This document shows, piece after piece, positions 53,478-61,897 of a stretch of 64,000 bases of DNA; positions within the stretch are counted from its first letter, which is position 1; each line of letters opens with the position of its first letter. Source of the stretch: Danxiaibacter sp048498555 (GTDB taxonomy: Bacteria > Bacteroidota > Bacteroidia > Chitinophagales > Chitinophagaceae); NCBI GenBank assembly GCA_048498555.1, contig JBEHXT010000005.1:331557-395556 (forward strand). Direction: 5' to 3'. The position numbers and the translations under genes are program-made. A model generated the notes under the pieces. That model was not told where the DNA came from. It did not search any database and saw only the letters and a list, made by a program, of their open reading frames with translations.

Positions 53478-54001
53478 TTTTGAAGCACGGAGACAGTTAC
53501 GACAGGAAGAGCCACGGCAAGTTTTTGCCACAAAGACGTAAAGGCGCAAGGTGGCACGAAGGTTTAAGATACGCTAACGCGTCAAAGAAAGACGTGGCTT
53601 TTCAACATGGTAACACCAGAGAAAAGGATATACACGGATTTTGTTGTCGCAGAGACACAAAGCCTATGGATAATCAGCTTACAGTGCTCCTTCTTTGCGG
53701 GCGTTGCAAGAAACGGCATTCTATGTAAATATTAATTGGGGACAAAACCAGTTTTCGTTAAATTACTTATAGTTTATGATCCGTTAACTAAGCTGGAGCG
53801 GTTAAAATGGACGTAAACAAATTGAATGAAGTGGATGGTTTGGCATAGGCCTGGCCATCGCTTCATTCTAATGTATGGAGAAAGGCGTAAGGCATGAGGT
53901 ATAAGGCATGTGCCCTGGGACTAAGATTCTTTATTCCTGACACCTTATACCTCAATCCTTGGCTCAAACCTTACACCTCACTGCTAAAAACCACTGATTG
54001 C
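53478..54001. repeat. Spacer with GCCACAAAGACG-type and GAGGTATAAGG-type words
   Basis: No gene. About 53482-53700 holds CACGGAG, GCCACAAAGACG, GGCACGAAGG and ACACCAGAGAAAAGG words of the family also seen at 59337-59466. About 53881-53985 holds inverted arms: GAGGTATAAGG at 53896-53906 and CCTTATACCTC at 53943-53953, with related words on both sides. The open frames here are products of the repeats. Confidence 0.65.
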
Positions 54002-55138
54002 ATGCAATTTTCCAAACAATTTTACAGCTCGGTATTTTACGCATTGGCGGCCCTGTTCCTCATTGCGTACGGCATTGTGTTTTTTACTGATTATGCCAAC
54101 GTTGGCGGCTGGTTGCTTATGTTGTTTTTTGTGAGCCTTGCTATTGCATTTCGTGGACATCATTTACTAAGAGGCTTTTCATATACGGTTGTAATTCTTG
54201 CGGCAGTGAGCATGGCAATGTATTATCCCCAACATTTTTTAAAAGTGGGGGATTTTAAATTATCGCTACTCATCGTTCCGCTATTGCAAATTATTATGTT
54301 TGGAATGGGCACAGAATTGAGCCTGCACGATTTTGTAAGAGTGGTAAAAATGCCGAGAGGGATCATTGTTGGTGTAATATGCCACTACACAATTATGCCG
54401 CTGATAGGGTTTGCGCTGGCTAACCTCTTTAGTTTTCCACCGGAGATTGCAGCAGGTATTATTCTAGTGGGTTGTTGTCCAAGTGGACTTGCATCAAACG
54501 TAATGAGCTATATGGCGAGGGCCAACCTGGCGTTGTCTGTTTCTGTCACAACAGTATCAACACTTCTAGCGCCATTCCTTACTCCTTTACTGATGAAGCT
54601 TTTAGCCGGTAGCTTTATTGAAGTCCATTTCTGGACAATGCTTTGGGATATAACTAAAATTGTCATCTTCCCTATTTCTGCCGGACTCATTTTTAATCAT
54701 TTCCTCCATGGCAAATTTAAATGGATAGATGCCGCTATGCCATTATTATCTATGGCCGGTATTGCCTTAATCATAGTTGTAATTACCGCTGCAGGAAGAG
54801 ACAGCCTTCTTAAGGTTGGCGCGCTGTTGATACTTGCCACATTGCTACATAATGTTGCAGGCTTTTTCCTTGGCTATTGGTCAGGACGCATTATGCGGTT
54901 CTCAGAGAAAGACTGCAGAACCATAGCGCTGGAAGTGGGTATGCAAAACGCAGGCTTAGCATCCGGCATTGCGCTAACCATGGGCAAGCTGGCTACCGTT
55001 GGGCTTGCACCCGGCATTTTCGGCCCGATGATGAATGTAAACGGATCTCTGCTTGCAAGCTGGTGGCATAACCGTTTGCCGAAAGAAGATGCCGAAGCTC
55101 TTGAAGAAGTCGGCAAACCGAGTACAAGTACTGTCTAG
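54002..55138 (+). CDS. Bile acid:sodium symporter (BASS) family transporter
   Basis: A 378-residue inner-membrane protein with about ten hydrophobic helices. The frame is open from 53894, but the ATG at 54002 (MQFSKQFYSSVF) is chosen because the earlier part is repeat sequence. BASS landmarks are the helix FGMGTELSLHDF, VGCCPSGLASNVMSYMARANLALSVSVTTVSTLLAPFLTPLLM and EVGMQNAGLASGIALT. Family members move bile acids, pyruvate or other organic anions with Na+. Context suggests import of sugar acids or of pyruvate-like products. Confidence 0.92.
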   Translation: MQFSKQFYSSVFYALAALFLIAYGIVFFTDYANVGGWLLMLFFVSLAIAFRGHHLLRGFSYTVVILAAVSMAMYYPQHFLKVGDFKLSLLIVPLLQIIMFGMGTELSLHDFVRVVKMPRGIIVGVICHYTIMPLIGFALANLFSFPPEIAAGIILVGCCPSGLASNVMSYMARANLALSVSVTTVSTLLAPFLTPLLMKLLAGSFIEVHFWTMLWDITKIVIFPISAGLIFNHFLHGKFKWIDAAMPLLSMAGIALIIVVITAAGRDSLLKVGALLILATLLHNVAGFFLGYWSGRIMRFSEKDCRTIALEVGMQNAGLASGIALTMGKLATVGLAPGIFGPMMNVNGSLLASWWHNRLPKEDAEALEEVGKPSTSTV

Positions 55139-55140
55139 AG

Positions 55141-55259
55141 ACAATTGTAAGTTTTACGTGGTACGTTATACGTTTTATGTTGTAGGTTAAGCTTCCTGCA
55201 TTTAATCACATTTGCACAGCTAAACAATGTTGAATTTTCAATTGCCAACTGTCAATTAT
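55141..55259. repeat. Two word families between convergent BASS and AsmA genes
   Basis: GTAAGTTTTACGTGGTACG words (55147-55188) follow the BASS stop. AATTTTCAATTGCCAACTG words (about 55229-55259) abut the AsmA stop codon at 55261. Families differ, so the arms do not pair. Confidence 0.6.
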
Positions 55260-55260
55260 C

Positions 55261-58200
55261 TTACTCTTCTTCCTTTTCCTCCGTCTCTTCCAGCTTACCA
55301 GATTCTTTGTTTCTCTTCAGTTTTACAACAGGCGCTTCTTGTGTTCCGGAAACAGTAAACGGTATGCCGAAAATACCAAACGGTGGTAAGCCAATTCGGC
55401 CACTCAGGTTCAGCTTGCCATCAAAACTTACTTGTCCTTCAAAACGTGGGCGGAAACCAAACACACGCATTTTTGTGCGCTCTATCGTAATGATATTGTT
55501 TGCTATAGTGGATTTGATATTCACTTTTGAAAGATCCGGATTGTTCAGGCTATCCCTGTTTGTTGCTTTGCTTACGGCACTAAATAATTTCAGGCCCTTA
55601 ACTTTTACTTTTTGTAAAGACAATGTACCTCCGCCTTTTAGCGAAGGATAAACAGGCATCATGTTTTCATCCAGCTTTCCACTTAAGGCATAGTTTATAG
55701 AAACAATTCCTTCCACATTAGCTGCTGAGCTAGCCATATCATGAAACAATTTAATTTCGTTGTACGCTCTCTTCACATCAAAATTCTGCGCATCAATGTG
55801 GTAATCAAAAACTGCTTTTTTCGGCGAAAGTGTTTGATAAGTCGCGTCCATTGTAACAGGCGCATCAATTAATGTAAAGCCGGTTTTATTGAGTTTAAGT
55901 TTACCACTATCAACATTTACTCCTCCTTTAAAATTCTTTAACTCTATGCCATTATACACAACACGGTCGGCATTTGCAGTGAGCTGCAAAGACAAGTTAG
56001 ATGGAACTATCACAACGCCTGTTGACTGTGCAGGAGTTTGCTTTGAGGAATCCGAAGGCGTACTGCCAGCAAATGCCATAAACTCATCTACCAATAAATA
56101 TTTTGTACTTACATCAAATGTGCCCTTTAAAGGCTCATCCGTTTTTGTAGCGTAGTTCAGCACATTTTCAAGATAGCCTTGCAGCACAACATCCGTTTTA
56201 CCATAGCTGGCATTGAAGTTTTTCATCCACATCTTATCCTGATCAAAACGGAAATTCCCTGAGGAAATAACAAAGGGCATCGGGAAGAGATCAGAAGTAA
56301 ATGCAATTTTCCGCACGTCAATTGTGCCATGATTGTCTAACCTGCCATAGCGCCCCGCGGTCGCATCTGCCTGTGTGCCGGATAATGAAAGATCTGTTTT
56401 AATATACCCCTCAACATTATAACCATTTATTGCAAACACTTTGTATAGCTTGCCTATATCGATAACACCACGTGATGTAACCACGTAACGCAAATTATCA
56501 AAATTGCTTAGGTCGGCTTTCAGCCTGAACGGCTGTCCTTCAAAAGAAAAAGAGATAGGCTTAATATTTACATAAAGATCCTGCATCGTACCCTTCGTCG
56601 TTTTTACGGTAGCATCTACCTGGATCTGCTCTATCGGCCTGGGGTAATATTTGGTTCTTACAGAACCATCATTCAATATAATTTTAGCGCTTGTTACCGG
56701 CAATAATTTTTGAGAAGGATTATAATAGCCCTTAGTTACGAGGTCTATATTCAATGCGCCTTTCAAATCAACACTATCAATCGGATAGAATTGTTTAATG
56801 CTAGCGAGATCGATCATCGACTGCAATTGCGCATCCACGGGATAATTTTTTGCGCCACTGATGTGAACAAAGCCTTTTAAAAAGTTATCGATGGCTTTTA
56901 CCTGTATATCGGCAATATCGATGGATGCATGATGAATATTATTATCCGGGCATGCAGCATTTATATCAAAACTTATCTTGTCGATAGCATGAGGGAGTGA
57001 TGCGTATTTAAAATAACCGTCTGTCAACGATGAGTTCAATTTAAAAACAGGAATACTTGTTATAACTGTGTCTACCTGCCGAAGCCCATGCCTCACTACC
57101 CCCTTGGCATACTTTCCATCAGCAGTTAAATGCAGCTTGTATTTTCCTTTTACTGCAAAAGTATTAACACCAAAAGCCCGATTCCATTTTTCAAGATCTA
57201 TATCGGCCCTGATCAACGCTTTAATATAAGGTTCATTCAAACCCTTTAACTGTATAATGGAGCTAAAATAATCTTTGTCGATATTAAAGAAAATAGAATC
57301 GATATTTACGGAGAGGCTATCAGGGCTTAGCGACGGCAGCTTTGTATCGAAGTTGAGGAAGAGATTTTTAACCGGTGAAGGTGCATGATTGTTTGCAATA
57401 AACCCATCACGTATTTTCAGGTTAAATCCAAGATCGGGCATTTTATTTTGCTCTGCAATGTACTTACCGGTAAGGTATGCATCCATTTCAGTTGTGCCCC
57501 TTACCTCTGTACTATCAAGCCATCCTGCATATTGCGGCGGCAATGCGGTAAATACATCATGAAGGCTTTTTGTCTTTGATATCAAACGGAAGTCCATATC
57601 ATACCCTTTCTCCAGGAAGTCGAATTTCCCTTTGAATGCCACAGGAAGTGTGTTGATGAGCAGATCGTTCTTTTCAAAAAGCAGCTCTAAGGAGTGGGTA
57701 TTGATTTTGGTAACGAGATCTGCAGAAACCTTCTTTGAAATAAAATATGGCGTGTAATCATATAGCAAATCAAATGAGCCGATCTCCATTTTTGAATAAA
57801 GATCAAATACGGATTTTGAAAGGTCACCCTTACCTGTATAGTTGAAATTATCTGCGTTGATCAATATTGGAATGGACTGATCATCGTATAACAACTTACT
57901 TTTTTCAATCTGGATCTTTTCAATTTTCAGGGATGCACTGCTGCTATCATTTGAAACAGTTGATTTAGTTGTATCGGACTTATATACATTATAGTTGGCC
58001 TGGCCTTTATCGTTGACTAAAATGCGAATGGCTGCATCTGAAAGATATATCTCATTGATATTGATGCTGGATTTAAACACGGTAGAAAGGTCCACACCAA
58101 ATGCAACTTCTTTCGATGCTATAAGCGTATCCTGGCTGTAAGGCGCAGATCCCTTTAAGGTAAAATCATACAAAGTAAGTGTTAGCGCAGGGAAGTGATT

Positions 58201-58392
58201 AAAGAAGGAAAGCCGCGCTTTTGAAAAATTCAATTCGCTCGTAATTGCGCTGTTGGCCCACGATTTTATTTTCCTGGAAACAAAACCGGGGAATATCATT
58301 GGCAGCAAAAACATGAGTAACAAAATACTGCCTATAACTATGCCTGAAATCTTAGCTGTCTTTCTAAAAATTTTTCTGCCTGAAATTTTCAT
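55261..58392 (-). CDS. AsmA-like envelope protein
   Basis: About 1043 residues from the ATG at 58392 (MKISGRKIFRKTAKISG); the frame is open to 58428 but homology and the membrane anchor start here. One N-terminal transmembrane helix (about 20-38) is followed by an AsmA N-terminal domain and a long beta-rich periplasmic region, ending in a charged tail (KRNKESGKLEETEEKEEE). AsmA-like proteins are thought to form bridges for lipid movement between membranes. The C-terminal domain (MMPVYPSLKGGGTLSLQKVKVKGLKLFSAVSK) is typical. Convergent with the BASS gene. Confidence 0.88.
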   Translation of the reverse strand: MKISGRKIFRKTAKISGIVIGSILLLMFLLPMIFPGFVSRKIKSWANSAITSELNFSKARLSFFNHFPALTLTLYDFTLKGSAPYSQDTLIASKEVAFGVDLSTVFKSSININEIYLSDAAIRILVNDKGQANYNVYKSDTTKSTVSNDSSSASLKIEKIQIEKSKLLYDDQSIPILINADNFNYTGKGDLSKSVFDLYSKMEIGSFDLLYDYTPYFISKKVSADLVTKINTHSLELLFEKNDLLINTLPVAFKGKFDFLEKGYDMDFRLISKTKSLHDVFTALPPQYAGWLDSTEVRGTTEMDAYLTGKYIAEQNKMPDLGFNLKIRDGFIANNHAPSPVKNLFLNFDTKLPSLSPDSLSVNIDSIFFNIDKDYFSSIIQLKGLNEPYIKALIRADIDLEKWNRAFGVNTFAVKGKYKLHLTADGKYAKGVVRHGLRQVDTVITSIPVFKLNSSLTDGYFKYASLPHAIDKISFDINAACPDNNIHHASIDIADIQVKAIDNFLKGFVHISGAKNYPVDAQLQSMIDLASIKQFYPIDSVDLKGALNIDLVTKGYYNPSQKLLPVTSAKIILNDGSVRTKYYPRPIEQIQVDATVKTTKGTMQDLYVNIKPISFSFEGQPFRLKADLSNFDNLRYVVTSRGVIDIGKLYKVFAINGYNVEGYIKTDLSLSGTQADATAGRYGRLDNHGTIDVRKIAFTSDLFPMPFVISSGNFRFDQDKMWMKNFNASYGKTDVVLQGYLENVLNYATKTDEPLKGTFDVSTKYLLVDEFMAFAGSTPSDSSKQTPAQSTGVVIVPSNLSLQLTANADRVVYNGIELKNFKGGVNVDSGKLKLNKTGFTLIDAPVTMDATYQTLSPKKAVFDYHIDAQNFDVKRAYNEIKLFHDMASSAANVEGIVSINYALSGKLDENMMPVYPSLKGGGTLSLQKVKVKGLKLFSAVSKATNRDSLNNPDLSKVNIKSTIANNIITIERTKMRVFGFRPRFEGQVSFDGKLNLSGRIGLPPFGIFGIPFTVSGTQEAPVVKLKRNKESGKLEETEEKEEE

Positions 58393-58550
58393 AACCTGTA
58401 AACTGCATTGAACAATTGTACTGAACAATTTAAATGGCCGGGGTATTCATAGGCGGGTTAACCGGTTTTTTATATGCTACGGATGGTTGAATTTAACTCT
58501 TTGCTTCATTTTATGCAATAGCCGAAAGCAATAAGCCGTTAAATGCCCGC

Positions 58551-59294
58551 TTATTTTTTTTCAAACAACCACCACAAGCGCCTGCGTTGCTTTACTTTAA
58601 AATTACCTGAAATATACTTGCTTATATGGCTAATGGCATCATCCATATCATCGGTAATAAGCACCAGTTTCATATCCTGCTCCGATATGGTTCCTTTTTC
58701 AATAAGGCTATTCATGTACTCAACGAGCTCCGCATGGTATTCTGTACCGTATACCACGATAGGAAAATCTTGTATAACCTGGGTTTGTACCAGTGTAAGT
58801 GTTTCAAAAAATTCATCCATAGTACCAAATCCGCCCGGCATAATGATAAATGCGTAGGAGTATTTTACAAGAAGGACTTTTCTTACAAAAAAGAAATCGA
58901 TATTGATAGATTTATGGAGGTATGGGTTGGCATGTTGTTCATGCGGCAAAACAATATTTACGCCGACAGACGTACCGTTGTTTTCAAAAGCGCCCTTATT
59001 TGCAGCTTCCATAATCCCCGGGCCACCACCTGTCATGGTAGTCATACCCATCGCCGCGATACGTTTACCGAATTCAACCGCAGCCTCATAATATTGGTGG
59101 CCGGGTTTGAACCGGGCGGAGCCAAATACGGTAATACATGGCCCTACAAAATGCAATGTTCTAAAACCCTTGATAAACTGTTTTACAACGCGCCACACAA
59201 AAGTAAGCTCAAACATCCTGGGTTTAGGCCCTTCGAGAGAGACATCGGTTCTGGCGGGGATAATTCTGGCAGGAACACTTTTCACTTTTTCCAT
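58551..59294 (-). CDS. LOG family protein (TIGR00730-type)
   Basis: A 247-residue Rossmann-fold protein from the ATG at 59294 (MEKVKSVPARI); the open frame to 59351 adds residues with no homology. Signature motifs are GGGPGIMEAANKGAFE and PGGFGTMDEFFETLTLVQT, the latter being the PGGxGTxxE of lysine-decarboxylase-like/LOG proteins. Many members release cytokinin bases from their ribotides; others are AMP nucleosidases or of unknown role in bacteria. Cytoplasmic. Divergent from exonuclease III with a CACGGAGGCA-type repeat between. Confidence 0.9.
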   Translation of the reverse strand: MEKVKSVPARIIPARTDVSLEGPKPRMFELTFVWRVVKQFIKGFRTLHFVGPCITVFGSARFKPGHQYYEAAVEFGKRIAAMGMTTMTGGGPGIMEAANKGAFENNGTSVGVNIVLPHEQHANPYLHKSINIDFFFVRKVLLVKYSYAFIIMPGGFGTMDEFFETLTLVQTQVIQDFPIVVYGTEYHAELVEYMNSLIEKGTISEQDMKLVLITDDMDDAISHISKYISGNFKVKQRRRLWWLFEKK

Positions 59295-59336
59295 AGCTGC
59301 AAAATCAAGATAAATTATGTTAACGAGGAAATAATT

Positions 59337-59467
59337 TTTTACGGGAACCACGGAGGCATGGCGAATAAACGAAGCACGGAGTCTTTGCCACGAATCAAAA
59401 AAGAATCAGAAAATGCTTTTTAGTTTGCCTCAGTGTCTCTTAGTGTCGTCGTGCCTCCGTGGTTACC
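59337..59467. repeat. Inverted CACGGAGGCA-word arms between divergent genes
   Basis: AACCACGGAGGCA at 59346-59358 is the perfect reverse complement of TGCCTCCGTGGTT at 59452-59464. Between them lie GCACGGAGTCTTTGCCACG and CAGTGTCTCTTAGTGTCG words. A related block occurs at 53482-53700 and a single word at 43130. Confidence 0.72.
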
Positions 59468-59471
59468 AAAC

Positions 59472-59501
59472 TTTGAGCTTACTCCATTAAGCTTTATTTT
59501 G
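59472..59501 (+). promoter_or_regulatory. Possible promoter of the exonuclease III gene
   Basis: TTTG at 59472-59475 and TATTTTG at 59495-59501 with a 19-base spacer, near the Bacteroidota -33/-7 pattern, 21 bases before the ATG at 59523. Confidence 0.4.
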
Positions 59502-59522
59502 CACCCCAATAAAACACTAACC

Positions 59523-60293
59523 ATGCGTATTATTTCTTACAACGTAAATGGATTGCGTGCTGCTATTACCAAGGGATTTATTGACTGGCTGGCTACCGAC
59601 CCGGCGGACGTAATATGCCTGCAGGAAACAAAGGCACATAAGGATAATGTAGATTATGCAAGGATTGAGGCGCTTGGATATGAGACTTATTGGTTTTCGG
59701 CGGAAAAGAAAGGATACAGCGGCGTAGCAATTTTTACCAAAATAAAGCCTGACAACGTACAATTTGGAAACGGCATTATGCAGAGCGATGCTGAAGGCCG
59801 TGTAATCAGGGCCGATTATGGAGATATTACGCTTGTTAACGCTTATTTCCCATCCGGAACCAGTGGCGATGAAAGACAGACTTACAAATACCAATGGCTG
59901 GATGAATTTCTGGAATACTTAAACGTGTTAAAAGAAACAAGGCCCAAACTTATTGTAACAGGCGATTATAATATCGCACATAAAGAAATGGATATCCACG
60001 ATCCGAAAGGAAATAAAAAATCATCAGGTTTTTTACCAGAAGAAAGGCAGTGGTTGGACAAAATGCTAGAGAACGGGTTTGTTGACACATTCCGTTGCGT
60101 AAAGCCGGACGATTTGCATCGCTACAGCTGGTGGAGCCAGCGCTTTCCATCTGTCCGTCTTCAAAACAAAGGATGGCGAATTGACTACATCACCGTTACT
60201 GAAAGCCTGAGAAAGAAAATTGTTGATGCCGAGATTTATCCGGATATTAAACACAGCGATCATTGCCCGGTGTACTTAGAGCTTAAAGCGTAG
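59523..60293 (+). CDS. xth: Exodeoxyribonuclease III (AP endonuclease)
   Basis: A 256-residue exonuclease III-type enzyme that cuts DNA at abasic sites during base-excision repair. The ATG at 59523 (MRIISYNVNGLRAAI) is the family start; the frame open from 59433 is repeat sequence. Catalytic stretches are ICLQETKAH (Glu), ITVTGDYN-like VTGDYNIAH (Asp/Asn) and IKHSDHCPVYLEL (Asp/His). WRIDYITVTESL also fits. Full length, cytoplasmic. A CTTAAAGC-word arm follows the stop codon at once. Confidence 0.95.
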   Translation: MRIISYNVNGLRAAITKGFIDWLATDPADVICLQETKAHKDNVDYARIEALGYETYWFSAEKKGYSGVAIFTKIKPDNVQFGNGIMQSDAEGRVIRADYGDITLVNAYFPSGTSGDERQTYKYQWLDEFLEYLNVLKETRPKLIVTGDYNIAHKEMDIHDPKGNKKSSGFLPEERQWLDKMLENGFVDTFRCVKPDDLHRYSWWSQRFPSVRLQNKGWRIDYITVTESLRKKIVDAEIYPDIKHSDHCPVYLELKA

Positions 60294-60452
60294 TTATAAG
60301 CTTAAAGCGCAAAGCTTAAAGCCTAACACTATAAGGCAATGTAGCCGAATTGAATTTTTAAATAACAACATAAGCGGCAGGTTTATTAAAGGTTTACATT
60401 TTCAAATATTTGCCAAGAAAGTTTTAAGCTTTGGGCTTTAGGCTCTATGCTT
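60294..60452. repeat. Inverted CTTAAAGC-word arms between xth and the DUF4286 gene
   Basis: Left arm 60294-60331 (starting at the xth stop codon) and right arm 60419-60452 are reverse complements, with 19 of 21 bases matching in the best block. This is the same word family as at 4019-4236, 56 kb away. Confidence 0.8.
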
Positions 60453-60467
60453 CCAAAAAACCATCTT

Positions 60468-60773
60468 ATGCTAATTTACAACGTTACCGTTAAGGTTGAT
60501 CTTTCTATACACGAGCCCTGGTTGCAGTGGCTGCAGGATATCTATATCCCTGAAATATTGGGGACAGGCTGTTTTATAAAGCACCAGTTACTGCATTTAC
60601 TTGAGCTGGATGACCAGGAGGGAATTACTTACGCCATTCAATATTACGCCGAAAGCAAAGCGTTTTATAATCGCTACATCAGCCTTTACCAGCAGGGCTT
60701 TTTGCAACAGGAAAAGGCGGCGTGGGGCAATAAAACCGTGCATTTTGCCACTATTATGGAGGTTGTGAATTGA
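60468..60773 (+). CDS. DUF4286 family protein
   Basis: A 101-residue cytoplasmic protein from the ATG at 60468 (MLIYNVTVKVD); an earlier ATG at 60447 lies inside the flanking repeat arm and is rejected. The pattern YNVTVKVDLSIHEPWLQWLQDIYIPEIL and LDDQEGITYAIQYYAES fits DUF4286, a small alpha/beta family common in this phylum, with no known function. It stands alone between exonuclease III and the HU genes. Confidence 0.85.
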   Translation: MLIYNVTVKVDLSIHEPWLQWLQDIYIPEILGTGCFIKHQLLHLLELDDQEGITYAIQYYAESKAFYNRYISLYQQGFLQQEKAAWGNKTVHFATIMEVVN

Positions 60774-60868
60774 TTGTGGAAATCTATTTTTATTGTTGTT
60801 CGCCAATGCAAAAACTGTTGTATATTTCTTTTAAACCCGCGACAGCACTGCATTTTAGTTATCAATCT

Positions 60869-60974
60869 GCTGAAACCCTTTACTGTAAAGGAGTTCAGCA
60901 GATTATTCATTTTATCCCCTAGCTTTTCAGAATAGATATTTCGGCTGAATCCCTTGCACTGTGCGAGGTACAGC
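60869..60974 (+). ncRNA. Candidate structured RNA: twin 31-base hairpins
   Basis: Two 31-base segments, 60869-60899 and 60944-60974, start with GCTGAA and end with CAGC. Both fold with an outer GCTG/CAGC stem, an inner stem of six or seven pairs and a CTG apical loop. The inner stems differ in sequence (CCTTTA/TAAAGG against CTTGCA/TGCGAG), so pairing is kept although bases changed. The first has extra outer pairs (60864-60874 with 60894-60904). Position is upstream of the HU promoter. A leader or separate RNA is inference. Confidence 0.35.
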
Positions 60975-61008
60975 AAACCAACACTATATAAAACTTAACA
61001 AAAAATAT

Positions 61009-61038
61009 TTTGTTGATATGTAAAAGCCAATACATTTG
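61009..61038 (+). promoter_or_regulatory. Promoter of the HU gene pair
   Basis: TTTG at 61009-61012 and TACATTTG at 61031-61038 match the Bacteroidota -33 and -7 elements with an 18-base spacer, 32 bases before the ATG at 61071. The best promoter match in the window. Confidence 0.7.
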
Positions 61039-61070
61039 TTATGATTTACTAACAACAAAAAATCATAACT

Positions 61071-61346
61071 ATGAACAAAGCTGAATTGGTTGCCAAAATT
61101 GCAGAAGATGCAGGCATCACAAAAACCCAGGCCAATGCTACATTAGATTCTTTCACAACTGCTGTGGCAAAATCTTTAAAAAAAGGTGATTCTGTTACTT
61201 TAGTAGGTTTTGGAACTTTTTCTGTTACCAAAAGAGCTGCTCGTACAGGACGTAATCCTCAAACTGGCGCAACTATTAAAATTGCAGCCAAAAAAGTAGC
61301 GAAATTTAAAGCTGGCGCAGATCTTGCAAAGACTGTAAACAAATAG
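61071..61346 (+). CDS. HU family DNA-binding protein, copy 1
   Basis: A 91-residue histone-like protein that bends and compacts DNA as a dimer. The N-terminal helices (MNKAELVAKIAEDAGITKTQANATLDSF) and the beta arm (VGFGTFSVTKRAARTGRNPQTGATIKIAAKKVAKFKAGADL) are typical; the GRNPQTG tip with the intercalating Pro is intact. A clear promoter lies upstream and copy 2 follows after 27 bases. The two proteins are very similar, so they could form homo- and heterodimers. Confidence 0.95.
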   Translation: MNKAELVAKIAEDAGITKTQANATLDSFTTAVAKSLKKGDSVTLVGFGTFSVTKRAARTGRNPQTGATIKIAAKKVAKFKAGADLAKTVNK

Positions 61347-61373
61347 TTTTTAATTATTTTAAATAGAACAATC

Positions 61374-61643
61374 ATGAACAAAGCTGAATTGGTAGCTAAA
61401 CTTGCAGACGATGCAGGCGTAACAAAGACACAGGCAAATGCTGCATTAGATTCTTTTGTAGAAGCAGTTACTAAAACTTTAAAAGGTGGTGGTAAAGTAA
61501 CATTGGTAGGTTTCGGTACTTTCTCTGTATCTAAGCGTGCTGCACGTACTGGCCGTAACCCTCAGACCGGCGAAACAATCAAAATCAAAGCGAAAAAAGT
61601 TGCTCGCTTTAAAGCTGGTAAAGAACTGTCTGAAAAAATCTAA
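61374..61643 (+). CDS. HU family DNA-binding protein, copy 2
   Basis: An 89-residue HU protein that differs from copy 1 at scattered sites (LADDAGVTKTQANAALDSFVEA, KGGGKVTLVGFG), all conservative. The DNA-contacting GRNPQTG tip is the same. It has no promoter-like box of its own in the 27-base gap, and a strong terminator follows at 61661-61698, so both copies are probably expressed as one transcript. The nucleotide sequences have diverged more than the proteins, so the duplication is not recent. Confidence 0.95.
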   Translation: MNKAELVAKLADDAGVTKTQANAALDSFVEAVTKTLKGGGKVTLVGFGTFSVSKRAARTGRNPQTGETIKIKAKKVARFKAGKELSEKI

Positions 61644-61660
61644 CTAGTTTGGATTATATC

Positions 61661-61698
61661 AAAAAAGCAGAAGTGTTATATCGCACTTCTGCTTTTTT
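61661..61698. terminator. Terminator after the HU pair
   Basis: Perfect 15-bp stem (61661-61675 and 61684-61698) flanked by A and T runs, so it can work in both directions and also serves the convergent SH3b gene. Confidence 0.92.
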
Positions 61699-61768
61699 AT
61701 TTTCTATCTTACTATTACTTTACGCGCTTGCGGTCTCACAAACCCTGAATACAACCTGCTAAATATTT

Positions 61769-61806
61769 GGGAGATATTTCCTTCGTCGACATGACGATCA
61801 ATTCCA
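61769..61806. repeat. Dispersed element copy (GGGAGAT...TCGACATGACG)
   Basis: Third copy of the element at 951-984 and 12743-12776; GGGAGATATTTCC and TCGTCGACATGACG are recognisable. Confidence 0.5.
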
Positions 61807-61897
61807 TTGATTAAACTAAAACAATCAACATGGCAGTGTTACGTTTTTAACACATTACATATTGTACCCTTCTTACAGCTTTATAAGCCTTACTATT

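Noticed and set aside
53438..53728. 96-codon frame overlapping the end of the enolase-type gene
   Set aside because: It overlaps a clear gene and runs through GCCACAAAGACG-type repeat words.
58626..59423. 265-codon frame opposite the LOG gene
   Set aside because: The opposite strand encodes a LOG protein with full signature motifs; this frame is its shadow.
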